Origin: Chitinophagales bacterium
Lineage (GTDB): Bacteria; Bacteroidota; Bacteroidia; Chitinophagales; Chitinophagaceae
NCBI GenBank assembly: GCA_017303415.1
Contig: JAFLBJ010000001.1
Span: 2,790,001-2,854,000 of the forward strand
Length of the DNA stretch: 64,000 nt
Direction: 5' to 3'
Position numbers and translations under genes: made by a program
Notes under the pieces: model-generated
Database searches by the model: none
What the model saw: the letters and a program-made list of their open reading frames with translations, nothing else
Told to the model about the DNA's origin: nothing
In this document: piece after piece, positions 44,395-54,063 of the stretch
Layout of the letters: each line of letters opens with the position of its first letter
Numbering within the stretch: position 1 is the stretch's first letter

Positions 44395-46134
44395 TCATGG
44401 TTTGGCTACCACCACAAACACTGCAGCTCTTGCCGGCACGGTCACCCGAATGCCATTGGATGTAGGAGCTGAATAGGGACTTAGTGCTTTATAATTTGCC
44501 GGGCCACCCGCTGCCAGGCTGGTTCCCGTTCCATTGACCAGCGTCTTTCTCGAAAATTCACCATTGTCACCACCACCCGTCAATGTATAATAATAGAATC
44601 GGCTACCCTTCTTGAAATTCCTGATCACGATCTCCACGGTTACTGGATTAGCGGATTTATTGACCAATGATACGCCTGTTTCTCCAGAACTAAAAGAAGA
44701 AGCATAGGATACTATATCGGGTTGACTGGAGGTAGAGGACACCAATCGGTCGCCCAGGTATTTTTGAAAGAAATACATATGGTAAAAAGCGGGACGTGGG
44801 TTCCACTTGGGTACTCCATCAGGTTCGTCTCCAATATTGAACATCCCATGATCATCACCGTTACTCCAACCATTGGCGAGGTCCCAGCGGGCCGTAAGCC
44901 CAAATTTGTTCTTGAGTGATTCACCCAGTACCATCACGGCATGCAAGCCATTGATATGAGACACGGCTTGTTTGGATCCGGAGGAAAAAATATTCCACTC
45001 ACCCAGGATCATGGGTTTTTGGGTGATCCCTGCCCCGGAAATCGTTTGTTTCACATAATCCATCATGGTTTGTGTAACAGGTATGGGGGTGTTCAGGATC
45101 ACATCGGCATTGGCATTGGTCAGGTAGGGTGTGTAGTAATTATGTACAATATAAAAATCAGGAGAATTTCCCGCCGCGGACAATAAACCACTGTTCCAGG
45201 TGGTGGCTGTAGGTGTCCACCAGGATAAGGGTGCAGATTCAGACATCACCGCACCGATATAGATGGTCTTTCCGATCTCCTGCGCTGCTTTGCGCATGGA
45301 ATCCGCATATACTTTAAAGTGTTGTCCATAGAGCTGACCGGAAAGAAATTCAGGTTGACCATCCTGATTAGTGGCTGTATTGATGCGATATCCGGCTTCC
45401 CAATCTCCAAAATTCTCATTCCCGATCTCCCAGTATTTGGTACGGCCATTATCATATCTTACCCAATCTGCTGCCAGATGGGCCGCACTGGCTACCGGGT
45501 TTGGACCGGTTCCATACCGCGCATAACCATAGTTGATGGTGATCATCCCCTTGTTGCCTGTGGTCTGGAGCATGCTGTAGTAATTGTCGACAGAAAAGGT
45601 CCAGCTGGCAGTATTCTTTCCATACCAAAACCCAGCCGCAGAAGATGACCCATTGGCTTGCACCAATTGAGCCGGCGCATCGGCCGGTGGTGTATTGGGT
45701 TGGGCATTCCAGAAAAACACATCGCTGATACTTCCTCCCGGGAAACGAATGATATGCGGATGTATTTCGGTGATATGATTCAACAGGTCCGTTTCGGTCA
45801 CCATCTGTCCCATCCATATATTCGAATTATTCGCCGCAAAGGACCTGGGAATTTTGGTGATCACATTGCTTCGGTCAACCGTTACCGTTACACCTGCCCC
45901 GGCAGGCACCGTTGTATTGGTAAAGGTGCCGGGTAAGGTAAAATTGCGGGGTTCCCAGTCATCCAAAAAGAAACCGATGGTAGAAGCAAGGGCCGGGTCA
46001 ACCTGGGGATTTACCGTGGTAGTATCTCCTGGATCTGTTGGAATGGGTGTACTGCTCTTCTTTTTGCAGGCATCCAGCAAGGGCCAGCAGCAGAAAAGAG
46101 ATGCGGATAGAAAAAGTGCATGGATCGTTTTCAT
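44395..46134 (-). CDS. lipoprotein GH-A-clan glycosidase, GH51-like
   Basis: A 579-residue protein with a lipobox (LLDAC, then KKKSS), so it is anchored by lipid, perhaps on the cell surface. The mature part is a TIM barrel with IRFPGGSISDVFFW, NYGYARYG, acid/base Glu in WEIGNENFGDWE and a probable nucleophile in MILGEWNIF, then a beta-sandwich C-terminus. The pattern is that of GH51 arabinofuranosidases and GH51 endoglucanases, but it is clearly different from the GH51 at 15146. Lying between GH31 and the epimerase, it may be an endo- or exo-acting enzyme on the mannan or glucomannan backbone; activity uncertain. Confidence 0.75.
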   Translation of the reverse strand: MKTIHALFLSASLFCCWPLLDACKKKSSTPIPTDPGDTTTVNPQVDPALASTIGFFLDDWEPRNFTLPGTFTNTTVPAGAGVTVTVDRSNVITKIPRSFAANNSNIWMGQMVTETDLLNHITEIHPHIIRFPGGSISDVFFWNAQPNTPPADAPAQLVQANGSSSAAGFWYGKNTASWTFSVDNYYSMLQTTGNKGMITINYGYARYGTGPNPVASAAHLAADWVRYDNGRTKYWEIGNENFGDWEAGYRINTATNQDGQPEFLSGQLYGQHFKVYADSMRKAAQEIGKTIYIGAVMSESAPLSWWTPTATTWNSGLLSAAGNSPDFYIVHNYYTPYLTNANADVILNTPIPVTQTMMDYVKQTISGAGITQKPMILGEWNIFSSGSKQAVSHINGLHAVMVLGESLKNKFGLTARWDLANGWSNGDDHGMFNIGDEPDGVPKWNPRPAFYHMYFFQKYLGDRLVSSTSSQPDIVSYASSFSSGETGVSLVNKSANPVTVEIVIRNFKKGSRFYYYTLTGGGDNGEFSRKTLVNGTGTSLAAGGPANYKALSPYSAPTSNGIRVTVPARAAVFVVVAKP

Positions 46135-46146
46135 ATGTCAGTTCCT

Positions 46147-47355
46147 TTATTGGTATTCTTTCAATAATTCAAGCATGGCCCTGCTATTGTGATAGGGGCA
46201 TTTCCAAAATCCGGCCTTGTCTTTTTTCATGATCGTGTGGTCCAGCATAACTCCCCAATACCACTCCCCTGCTTTTTTATCCTTTATAAATTCCTGAATG
46301 AATTGCCAGGTTTGGCGCATATTAAACAGATATTTGCCTGTGCCGCTTTGTTTCCATGCATGATAAAAACCCAATAATGCTTCTGCCTGGGGCCAGGAAT
46401 GTTTTTCCATGACAAGCTGTTGGGTTTCCGGATCAAACTCATACCAGAGCCCTCCATCTTCATCCACCCCTCTGGCAGCGGCATCCGTAATGCGGACAGA
46501 CAATTTATTAAAATGGTCCACCCATCCTTTATCCCCAATAACTGCAGCACAATAAGGCAATAACCAAGCCGCTTCTATATCGTGACCATAAGAAATGAGT
46601 TTAGACTTTGATTCCCAGTCATCATTAAAGAACAGGTGAAGGTGGCCGGTTACGGGATCCACAAAATGCCGGTCAAACAAGGCCAGCAGGTTCTGAACTC
46701 TTTCCCTGAGTTTATCATCGGGCCATACGCTGTACAGATTAGCATAGGCTTCCACCACATGCAGGTGGGTATTCATCGTCTTTCGTTCATTCTGGTCCTT
46801 TTCACTCAGCCGCAGGTCTCCCATCTCCATCCATTGCCGGGTAAAGGCTTCGATATAACCATTCTTTTCTGTATCAAATCCATACTTTTCAATCAACCGG
46901 TACAACTGTTTCGCCAGCTCCAGCGATTTGGGGTCCTGGCTTATGCGATAGTATTCTGAGAGGCCATAAATACAAAAGGCCAATCCATAAATCTGTTTCT
47001 TACCATCTATGATATTACCGTTTCGTCCAACAGACCAGTAAACACCTCCGTACTCCCCGTCCAGAAAATCACGGATGATCCCTTTGAGGGCCAGTTCCGC
47101 CATGACCTTATACTCGGGCTTTCCTGTATGTCCAAAGGCTGCGGAAAATGCCCAGAGTACGCGACTATACATGACAATTCCACGTGGAGCGGAACGATCA
47201 GGTATATCCTGAAAATCGACTGAGCCAAACAGGTTTCCCGTTTCGGGGTCTACCACCTGCCGCAGCCAATAGCTTAGGATACTGTCCAACTCGGCAGACA
47301 ATTCTTCCCGACTGATGGGAAGCTCTCTTTTTTCATTTTTGGTCAGCGCTTCCAT
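46147..47355 (-). CDS. mannobiose (cellobiose) 2-epimerase, AGE family
   Basis: A 402-residue (alpha/alpha)6-barrel cytoplasmic enzyme with no signal peptide. Motifs include NLFGSVDFQ, RVLWAFSAAF, GGVYWSVGRNGN, TMNTHLHVVEAYANLY, SYGHDIEAAWLL and KHSWPQAEALLGFYHAW, with the catalytic His residues in these segments. Members next to GH130 and GH26 epimerise beta-1,4-mannobiose to mannosylglucose, the known Bacteroides fragilis route. Its ATG overlaps the GH130 stop by one base (TAATG), so the two are coupled in translation, as expected for sequential enzymes. Confidence 0.92.
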   Translation of the reverse strand: MEALTKNEKRELPISREELSAELDSILSYWLRQVVDPETGNLFGSVDFQDIPDRSAPRGIVMYSRVLWAFSAAFGHTGKPEYKVMAELALKGIIRDFLDGEYGGVYWSVGRNGNIIDGKKQIYGLAFCIYGLSEYYRISQDPKSLELAKQLYRLIEKYGFDTEKNGYIEAFTRQWMEMGDLRLSEKDQNERKTMNTHLHVVEAYANLYSVWPDDKLRERVQNLLALFDRHFVDPVTGHLHLFFNDDWESKSKLISYGHDIEAAWLLPYCAAVIGDKGWVDHFNKLSVRITDAAARGVDEDGGLWYEFDPETQQLVMEKHSWPQAEALLGFYHAWKQSGTGKYLFNMRQTWQFIQEFIKDKKAGEWYWGVMLDHTIMKKDKAGFWKCPYHNSRAMLELLKEYQ

Positions 47356-48578
47356 TAATTGGTCAACGTAGATCCATTGCCCTTTCCGGAGGCGGTGGAT
47401 AGTTCTGAAAGGTTTTTCCCGATCAATTGATTCAAGGTGTGTACCGAAGCTGCGGAACTGTGGCCATCTGGCTGGGTGTTCATTACATAATCCAGCAATC
47501 GGTCTACTGTGGAGGTGGCCACATGCATTCTTGTATCGGAAGAAGCATAGTAGATGAAAACCGTTTCATCTTCATCTACGATCCATCCATTACTGAATAC
47601 TACATTCGATACATCCCCGGTTCTTTCCTCGCCTTCCGGGGCCAGGAAATAACCGGCGGGTTTATAGATCACCTTGGTGATATCAACCAGATCGGTCATG
47701 AACAGATAAAGTACATAACGTAAACCGGCTGCAGTATTTCGAACACCATGTGCCAGGTGCAGCCATCCTTTTTCAGTTTTTATCGGTGCGGGGCCCAGGC
47801 CATTCTTCATTTCATAAACAGTATGATAGACGCGCGGGTCGATCACTGATTCCTCCTGGATAACAGCCGGGTTCATACATTTACTCAGACCAAACCCGAT
47901 ACCACCCCCTTTACCGGCTTCAATGAAATTATCCTGTGGCCGGGTATAGAATGCGTAACGGTCTTTGAAATATTCCGGATGGAGTACCACATTCCGCTGT
48001 TGGGGTGAGGGTGTTTTTAAGTCTGGTAAACGTTCCCAGTTGATCAAATCCCGGGTGCGTGCGATACCACATTGGGCGATTGCGGCAGATTGGTCGGAAG
48101 CAGGTGCGGCAGGGTCACGGCGTTCGGTACAGAACAAACCGTAAATCCAGCCATCTTCATGCTGGATAAGGCGCATATCATAAATATTCGTATCGGGATC
48201 TTCTGTTTCAGGCATGCTGACCGGATAATCCCAGAATCGGAACTGGTCAATCCCATTGGGGCTTTCGGCCACTGCGAAAAAAGATTTTCGGTCGGCCCCT
48301 TCCACCCGGGCCACCAACAAGTATTTGCCATTCCATTTGATGGCTCCTGCATTCAATACCGCATTGATCCCAAAGCGTTGCAACAGGTTTGGGTTTGAAT
48401 CCGGGTTCAGATCATATCTCCAGAACAAAGGCGTATGGGCGGCGGTCAATACCGGATACTTGTACCGTTCAACGATACCATTACTCCATTCCTCCAACTG
48501 CCTTTCATTTTTTCGCCCGATCAGCGATTGATGGGCCTTTTCCATGGCGGCCAGACGGCTGTAAAAATTCTCTTGCAT
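47355..48578 (-). CDS. GH130 4-O-beta-D-mannosyl-D-glucose phosphorylase
   Basis: A 407-residue cytoplasmic enzyme that converts mannosylglucose and phosphate to mannose 1-phosphate and glucose. A five-bladed propeller fold is indicated by RFGINAVLNAGAIKWNGKYL, ARVEGADRKSFFAVAES, EDPDTNIYDMRLIQHEDGWIY (containing the catalytic-type Asp), IDPRVYHTVYEMKNGLGPAPI and EERTGDVSNVVFSNGW, all close to the GH130 subfamily 1 pattern. Coupled to the epimerase and next to a symporter, it fits the mannan phosphorolysis route. Confidence 0.93.
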   Translation of the reverse strand: MQENFYSRLAAMEKAHQSLIGRKNERQLEEWSNGIVERYKYPVLTAAHTPLFWRYDLNPDSNPNLLQRFGINAVLNAGAIKWNGKYLLVARVEGADRKSFFAVAESPNGIDQFRFWDYPVSMPETEDPDTNIYDMRLIQHEDGWIYGLFCTERRDPAAPASDQSAAIAQCGIARTRDLINWERLPDLKTPSPQQRNVVLHPEYFKDRYAFYTRPQDNFIEAGKGGGIGFGLSKCMNPAVIQEESVIDPRVYHTVYEMKNGLGPAPIKTEKGWLHLAHGVRNTAAGLRYVLYLFMTDLVDITKVIYKPAGYFLAPEGEERTGDVSNVVFSNGWIVDEDETVFIYYASSDTRMHVATSTVDRLLDYVMNTQPDGHSSAASVHTLNQLIGKNLSELSTASGKGNGSTLTN

Positions 48579-48595
48579 AAAAACGAATTAAAAAT

Positions 48596-50425
48596 TCAAT
48601 CTTCCAATTTATCCCACCAGGTTTTCTTTAGGATCAGTATGATTATTAATAAAATAATGACCGTGACCACCAAAGGCAGGTGCATAGATAATACGATATA
48701 CATAGGGAGGATCGTCATGCAGAGCTGGGCGATGATCCCCAGCACTACATTGAACATATCCAGTTTAAAACGTCGATTGGGTTGAAATCCCGGGTTGTCT
48801 TTTACTACTTCATCATGCACCGGCTTCCAAAATCCCCAGGGGCGTACCGTTGCATAGAATTTCTTCAGGGTCTCCATATCTGTGGGTGGCGCCATGAACG
48901 TGCCTGCTATGCTACCGATCACCGACAGGAGGAATAACAAGGGGAAATAATACAGAAACTCAATGCCGGTGAATAACCTGGAAAAGACCAGGGCGCCGGC
49001 AATACCTGTCAGCATACCCCAATAAAATCCATTGGCATTAAAACGCCACCAGTACCATTTCAGCACATTCGCAGCGATATAACCTCCGTAGAGTGCTGAA
49101 ACAATCCATTGGAGGATGCTGTTCACATCCTTGGCAAAAAATCCAAGTACTACGCCGATCGCGACCACCACAACCCCCACGATATAATTCATCCGTATCA
49201 CCGACCGGGTAGAGGCAGATGGATTGATATGTTTAAGATAAATGTCATTAACGATATAGGCCTGGGCAGCATTCAATGTACCGGAGAATGTGCCCATGAA
49301 CGCGCCTAATAAGCCGGTGAGAACCAATCCCAGAATTCCAACAGGCAGAAAATTATTGATGGCCCCGGGAAGTATCCGTTCAAAATCCACACCACCGCTT
49401 CCGTTGCTTAAATTCAGTTGGTTAAAATACAATAACCCCAATACGGTCAATCCGATCACCATTGCGTACCTCACGGGTAACAGGACAATGGAAACAAATC
49501 CGGTCATTTTGGAGGCTTCTTTGGGAGAGCGGGTAGAAAGGATCTTCTGCATATCGTAATTGGGAGCAGGACCTGCACCGGCAGCGAATACTCCTTTGAA
49601 CAGCATCATCATAAAGAGAAGGCCAAACAAATCATATCCGTCATCCTTGATCTTCTGGTTGGCTGAATCTACGATACCACCCCAGTCAAGTCCCAGGTTC
49701 CATCCAAAAAAGGGGTCTGACCAACCTTTCGGCACATTCAAGGATTGCCCATCCAGGTGGATCATGGCGATCACCGCAATGGCGATACAGCCAATGGTCA
49801 TGATCGCGTATTTGATCAGGTCGCCAAGTACAATGGAGTGCATTCCCCCCAGAATGGAATAGAACATGGCAAACAAGGTAAAAATGATGCCATAGAAATG
49901 AGGTACATATTGGGGAGATACGGAGAAGGGAATATAGTCCTTCACCAGATCCCAGGGAACAAAAATCTCAATGAACTTTCCTAATCCGATAAAGCCATAG
50001 GCCAGAAAACCAAGACAACCAATCAGGGCAAAGGCCACCACAATGCTATGCGAACCTTTTACTCCTCGTCCTATTGAGCCAAACCGGGTTGCGAGCCACT
50101 CGGCTCCGGTATTCGCATTAGACCGGCGAAGCCATTTACTCAGGTACATCATATTGAATACCTGATTGAAAACGGGCCACAGCCAGGGTATCCAGATACT
50201 TTTCACCCCGTACACAAAACACAGGGCTACCATCCACATGGTACCGCTAATATCAAACATATCCGATGCGTCACTCAACCCGAGCATGTACCAGGGCAAT
50301 TTCTTTCCTCCCATCAGATAACTCTCCTTGTTCTCCCTTGCCTTGCGACGCAGGAACCAGCCCAGCATCAGCATCGTGATCAGGTAGGCAACTATGATAC
50401 TTATATCGATCCAGGTTAAATGCAT
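48596..50425 (-). CDS. sodium/solute symporter (SSS family), probable mannobiose importer
   Basis: A 609-residue membrane protein with about 14 helices and an extended C-terminus. MHLTWIDISIIVAYLITMLM opens it, followed by RRKARENKESYLMGGKKLPW, YSILGGMHSIVLGDLIKYAI and GAGPAPNYDMQKILSTRSPKE, matching SSS transporters. It lies between GH26 and GH130, the place of the symporter in the B. fragilis mannan cluster, so inner-membrane import of mannobiose is the likely job. The second SSS at 8607 serves the xylan locus. Confidence 0.9.
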   Translation of the reverse strand: MHLTWIDISIIVAYLITMLMLGWFLRRKARENKESYLMGGKKLPWYMLGLSDASDMFDISGTMWMVALCFVYGVKSIWIPWLWPVFNQVFNMMYLSKWLRRSNANTGAEWLATRFGSIGRGVKGSHSIVVAFALIGCLGFLAYGFIGLGKFIEIFVPWDLVKDYIPFSVSPQYVPHFYGIIFTLFAMFYSILGGMHSIVLGDLIKYAIMTIGCIAIAVIAMIHLDGQSLNVPKGWSDPFFGWNLGLDWGGIVDSANQKIKDDGYDLFGLLFMMMLFKGVFAAGAGPAPNYDMQKILSTRSPKEASKMTGFVSIVLLPVRYAMVIGLTVLGLLYFNQLNLSNGSGGVDFERILPGAINNFLPVGILGLVLTGLLGAFMGTFSGTLNAAQAYIVNDIYLKHINPSASTRSVIRMNYIVGVVVVAIGVVLGFFAKDVNSILQWIVSALYGGYIAANVLKWYWWRFNANGFYWGMLTGIAGALVFSRLFTGIEFLYYFPLLFLLSVIGSIAGTFMAPPTDMETLKKFYATVRPWGFWKPVHDEVVKDNPGFQPNRRFKLDMFNVVLGIIAQLCMTILPMYIVLSMHLPLVVTVIILLIIILILKKTWWDKLED

Positions 50426-50462
50426 GCAAGTACTTTATGGGTGCTGATTATCATTTTTACTT

Positions 50463-51596
50463 TCATTGGTACAGGTTCTCCTTCTTAGCATCCTTTTCAA
50501 AAAATGTTCTTTCCAATTCATAGAATTTCCTGAAATCGGCTTCTGAAACCTGTCCGTGATAAGGCGCATAATAATGCATTTTTCGCGTATCGGCCATCAG
50601 CCCATGGTTTCGCCATACCAGCACCCACGCGATCTTGTTTTCACCAATGGCATCCACCAGGGTCTTGGTCCACCATTCCGGATAAGGAATGGCTTCATAA
50701 CCGGTCTCCGCCAATGCAAATAATTTATTCTTTTCTTCGGCTATTTTCCCAATAATATTCAGTTTGGTCTTTGTTTGAACAGCAAACCAGTCTTCTTTTG
50801 CCGGGTCGCCATACTGGTAGGTATCAAAACTCAGGGCATCACATTTATCATCACCCGGGTATCGCTCAAGGAATTCTTCGGCGTTATTAAATTCTCCCCC
50901 GGTATTATACACCCAAAGCAGATTATGTAATTTCTTTTCCTCGGTCAGGTAATAGTAGGTAAACCGCCACAGGGTCTGATATTCAAAAGGGGTGCAATGG
51001 GTTTTGCCCCACCAGAACCAGCCGCCCGTATGTTCATGAAAAGGCCGGAAGAGAACGGGGATCATTTCTCCCTTTGATCCCTTGAGCGACGAGAGGAAAC
51101 CGGCCACGCGGTCAAGCCATTCTTTATATAATACATGATTGCTCCCGCCTGGATTGACAGAAGCAACAGATCCTTTCGTGGTATCCCATGCTCCGGCAGG
51201 AGCACCAAATGGGCTGGCCAGATGCCAACTGATCGTGATCACACCTCCCCTTTCATATCCTTGACGAATGAATTGTTTCATTTTCTTAAAAGGCACTCCA
51301 TCCAGATTCACATCTCCTTTTTCTATTCCTCCCAGGTCCCAACCATAGATGCCAGGATAATCACCGGCCGATTCCAATACATCACTTCTGTTTTCCTTGT
51401 ATCTCCACTCTACTCCATAGGCCAGGTCATCCTGATGTCCAAAGAGGTAACCTTTCTGTGATAATTTTTTCAGGTTTCGAAATAATTGCACTGTTTCACG
51501 TGTGGCATTTTTATCCGCGGGCAGGTTCTCCTGCGCATGACAAGCATAGCCGGGCAGGATAGCGATCAGAAAATATATGATGAATCCCTTTTTCAT
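50463..51596 (-). CDS. GH26 endo-beta-1,4-mannanase
   Basis: A 377-residue exported enzyme (signal peptide FLIAILPGYACHAQE). GH26 motifs are GYLFGHQDDLAYG, DYPGIYGWDLGG, VITISWHLASPFG, the acid/base E188 in LFRPFHEHTGGWFWWG and the nucleophile E297 in LAETGYEAIPYPEWW. It hydrolyses mannan mainly to mannobiose, the substrate of the epimerase encoded four genes downstream. The Cys in the signal region (GYACHAQ) is a possible lipid-attachment site, so surface anchoring cannot be excluded. Confidence 0.94.
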   Translation of the reverse strand: MKKGFIIYFLIAILPGYACHAQENLPADKNATRETVQLFRNLKKLSQKGYLFGHQDDLAYGVEWRYKENRSDVLESAGDYPGIYGWDLGGIEKGDVNLDGVPFKKMKQFIRQGYERGGVITISWHLASPFGAPAGAWDTTKGSVASVNPGGSNHVLYKEWLDRVAGFLSSLKGSKGEMIPVLFRPFHEHTGGWFWWGKTHCTPFEYQTLWRFTYYYLTEEKKLHNLLWVYNTGGEFNNAEEFLERYPGDDKCDALSFDTYQYGDPAKEDWFAVQTKTKLNIIGKIAEEKNKLFALAETGYEAIPYPEWWTKTLVDAIGENKIAWVLVWRNHGLMADTRKMHYYAPYHGQVSEADFRKFYELERTFFEKDAKKENLYQ

Positions 51597-51604
51597 GTGT
51601 ATTA

Positions 51605-52894
51605 CTATTTTTTCAACCGCGATGAACAGGAATATACAATATTCCAGGTGCTTCTGTCTGTATCAAAAACTGAATTTAGGCCTTGCTCTTCTACAGGCGG
51701 ATCACCCAGCCAGTCATCACCTTTTGACCAGAGTAATTGTTTATGCGAAGCCCTGCCGATTCCACTAAAGGTCCAAAAATTGACACCAGAAACAGGGCCT
51801 CCTTCGGTCATATCATTTAATAAAAAATCAAATACAAAAGAAAAATACCGATCGCGAAATGCTGTGGTGGATCCAGGATCAAAGGCATGTCCATCTCTGG
51901 GCAAACCAAATTCTTCAATCACCAATGGTTTTCGGATCGCCCTGGCCACTTCCTGGTGACGACGGATATACTCACCTGTTTTCAATAAAACATTGTCAAA
52001 TCCCGCGGCAATGGCCGTATCCTTAAACCAACTCCAGTTCTTGGGCCAGATATGAATAGTGAGATAGTCTATAACGGGGTCCTTATGAACTGTTTTAAAA
52101 TTATCCATCGTTTCACTCCCCATCTCTCCTTCGGAGCCGGTCGTGACCAGATGGTTCTTATCCAGCTTGTGAATGAGAGAGGCCGTGTGATGGATAAAAT
52201 GACGATACGCTTTTATGGCGTATGGCCGCATGGGACGAGGTTCGTTGGCGATCTCCCAGGACATGATGGCGGGGTCATCAGCATATTTCTGACCGGTCAA
52301 TTGATTGACTCGGTTAATCAGCTTCCGAAGTTGAGCTTCATATTGCTGCATACAGGGCATACAGGAATAGAACTGGCTCACATAATCCCGCATCTCATCC
52401 CAGCTAAGCTTTCGCCGGAGGATGGAATCGGGAATGAGCCCGTTCCAGTTCAGGTATTGTAAAAAACCTCCACTCCATTCCCAGTTGTTACTGATGAAGA
52501 TAACGGCTTTCATCTGGCGCTTGTTCATTTCAGCCAGAAGGTAGTCCAACCCATTCAGCAGGTCATCATTAAATACTCCCTGCGTGGGTTGAAAAGCTGG
52601 TTCCACTCTGGGAACACCATTGATCTGGCCTGTACCTTCAGCACCGGCAAGTACCCGTAGGTTTTTCACTCCCATTGAAACCAAAAAATTCAGCTCCTGC
52701 TCAACTCTTTTTTTACCGGCAGGATCATTTCCAATCAACCCGCCATACCAGTAATTCACACCCACGTAACGGTAAGGTTGCTCTCCCTGCATGAACCGTC
52801 CATCTTTAATGGTAACAAACGGGGATTGCGCGAAACTACTGAGTGATAGCCACCCGAGCAGCGCCAACAACCATATGTGCCGATAGTTGATCAT
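51605..52894 (-). CDS. GH5 endo-beta-1,4-mannanase, subfamily 7 type
   Basis: A 429-residue secreted enzyme (signal peptide LLALLGWLSLSSFAQ). It has YRYVGVNYWYGGLIG, GVKNLRVLAGAEG, AVIFISNNWEWSGGFLQYL, acid/base E218 in SWEIANEPRP, HIWPKNWSW and nucleophile E328 in VIEEFGLPRD; the NNWEWSGG and ANEPRP forms mark mannanases of GH5_7. It starts 98 bp after the glycan-binding protein, beyond two hairpins, and is followed 8 bp later by GH26. Having two mannanase folds suggests a surface and a periplasmic enzyme, as in other mannan loci. Confidence 0.94.
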   Translation of the reverse strand: MINYRHIWLLALLGWLSLSSFAQSPFVTIKDGRFMQGEQPYRYVGVNYWYGGLIGNDPAGKKRVEQELNFLVSMGVKNLRVLAGAEGTGQINGVPRVEPAFQPTQGVFNDDLLNGLDYLLAEMNKRQMKAVIFISNNWEWSGGFLQYLNWNGLIPDSILRRKLSWDEMRDYVSQFYSCMPCMQQYEAQLRKLINRVNQLTGQKYADDPAIMSWEIANEPRPMRPYAIKAYRHFIHHTASLIHKLDKNHLVTTGSEGEMGSETMDNFKTVHKDPVIDYLTIHIWPKNWSWFKDTAIAAGFDNVLLKTGEYIRRHQEVARAIRKPLVIEEFGLPRDGHAFDPGSTTAFRDRYFSFVFDFLLNDMTEGGPVSGVNFWTFSGIGRASHKQLLWSKGDDWLGDPPVEEQGLNSVFDTDRSTWNIVYSCSSRLKK

Positions 52895-52897
52895 GGT

Positions 52898-52988
52898 AAA
52901 AGAAAAGCCATTTCTGGCATCGCAAAGGCGTTCAGAAACGGCTATTTCTATTGACTGCTTATGCCAAAGTTCACCCCGCTTTCGCGGG
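52898..52988 (-). terminator. hairpin pair after the SusCD-binding-protein genes
   Basis: On the minus strand a CCCGC-GAAA-GCGGG hairpin (52975-52988) begins five bases after the stop codon, and a second stem AGCCGTTTCTG / CAGAAATGGCT (52906-52943, 16-base loop) is followed by TTTCTTTT. The first would protect the 3' end of the susCD message; the second looks like a leaky terminator before the enzyme genes. Confidence 0.6.
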
Positions 52989-52992
52989 ATTA

Positions 52993-54027
52993 TTATTTAA
53001 AGAAAATGATGTTATCAAAAAAGATCGTCTTACCCGCATCAAAAATCTGGAAGGTGACATTATTGATCGGGTTGATCCCTGCATAATTGGTCGCCAGTTC
53101 ATATTTGAAATAGGTCCATTTATTGGCGGGGATCGTGATCACTTTTACATTTGACCAATTGAGGTAGAACTGAACGTTCTTGTCCACATCGGCTCCTTTT
53201 GCCCAGAAGGCAAAGTATTTGTAGCCGGAGACATCAATTGAACCTCCATTGCCCAACTGCATACCACCCCAGGCACCACCCGGGTCATAAGCGGCTTTCA
53301 GGCCATTGGTACCAGTGATCTTATCTTCCGGAGAAGCGGCAAAGGTTCCACCCCATCCCCAGTTCTCAAAGCCATTATCCAGTTGCTCTCTGAAAACGGA
53401 AAGGGCTCTGTCGACATTGACAAATTCCATATCTGTGATCCGGTTACCGGATGAATTGGTGATCTTCAGTTTGGCCCGATCCGCTGTGCTGACGGGCATA
53501 CTGATCACCATTTGCCTTCTTGACTGAGATACGATGGTGCAGGCATCCGTAGTTCCTTCCAGCAATACCTCGGTTACATCATCCAGGTTGTTACCGGTCA
53601 GTGTGATCTCCGAACCAGCCTGAAAATCGGTGGGGAATGCACTGGTTACATTGGGCAGGGCAATGACGCTGAAAGGCACACTGAGAGTCTTGCCATCTGC
53701 ATTCGTGAAAATAACATTCTGTGGTCCACCATAGGCTGTATCAGGGACCCGGAAGATCAGGTCACTGGCTGTATTAAGGGTGGAGGTAAAGGGAGCCGGC
53801 ACATTGTTTTTATCAAATACAATGGAGCGGATCTGTCCAATACCAGAGCCTGTAAGAGTAACCACCTGTCCGCCGGCCGCAGAGCCGGGGTTAAGTTCGC
53901 CGGAGGACATGGATCCGGTGTCCACTTCCGGACTGCCATCCTTATCCTTTTCGCAACCGGTGATAACCAGGGTGCTGAACAGGAGGAATAACCCGAAGCT
54001 CAGAAGGTTTTGAAAGTATTTTTTCAT
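52993..54027 (-). CDS. surface glycan-binding lipoprotein with IPT/TIG domains
   Basis: About 344 residues from the ATG at 54027 (MKKYFQNLLSFG); an ATG three codons upstream is possible. The lipobox is VITGC, then EKDKDGS. Two IPT/TIG immunoglobulin-like domains follow (NPGSAAGGQVVTLTGSGIG, FQAGSEITLTGNNLDDVTEV), then a C-terminal beta-sandwich (residues about 210-344, ENWGWGGTFAASPEDKITG, GGAWGGMQLGNGG) that likely holds the glycan site with exposed Trp. It replaces SusE/F in the PUL and should sit on the cell surface to capture mannan. Confidence 0.87.
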   Translation of the reverse strand: MKKYFQNLLSFGLFLLFSTLVITGCEKDKDGSPEVDTGSMSSGELNPGSAAGGQVVTLTGSGIGQIRSIVFDKNNVPAPFTSTLNTASDLIFRVPDTAYGGPQNVIFTNADGKTLSVPFSVIALPNVTSAFPTDFQAGSEITLTGNNLDDVTEVLLEGTTDACTIVSQSRRQMVISMPVSTADRAKLKITNSSGNRITDMEFVNVDRALSVFREQLDNGFENWGWGGTFAASPEDKITGTNGLKAAYDPGGAWGGMQLGNGGSIDVSGYKYFAFWAKGADVDKNVQFYLNWSNVKVITIPANKWTYFKYELATNYAGINPINNVTFQIFDAGKTIFFDNIIFFK

Positions 54028-54063
54028 GATTTGCATCTTTATTTGGTATGAATGGGGTTCGTA

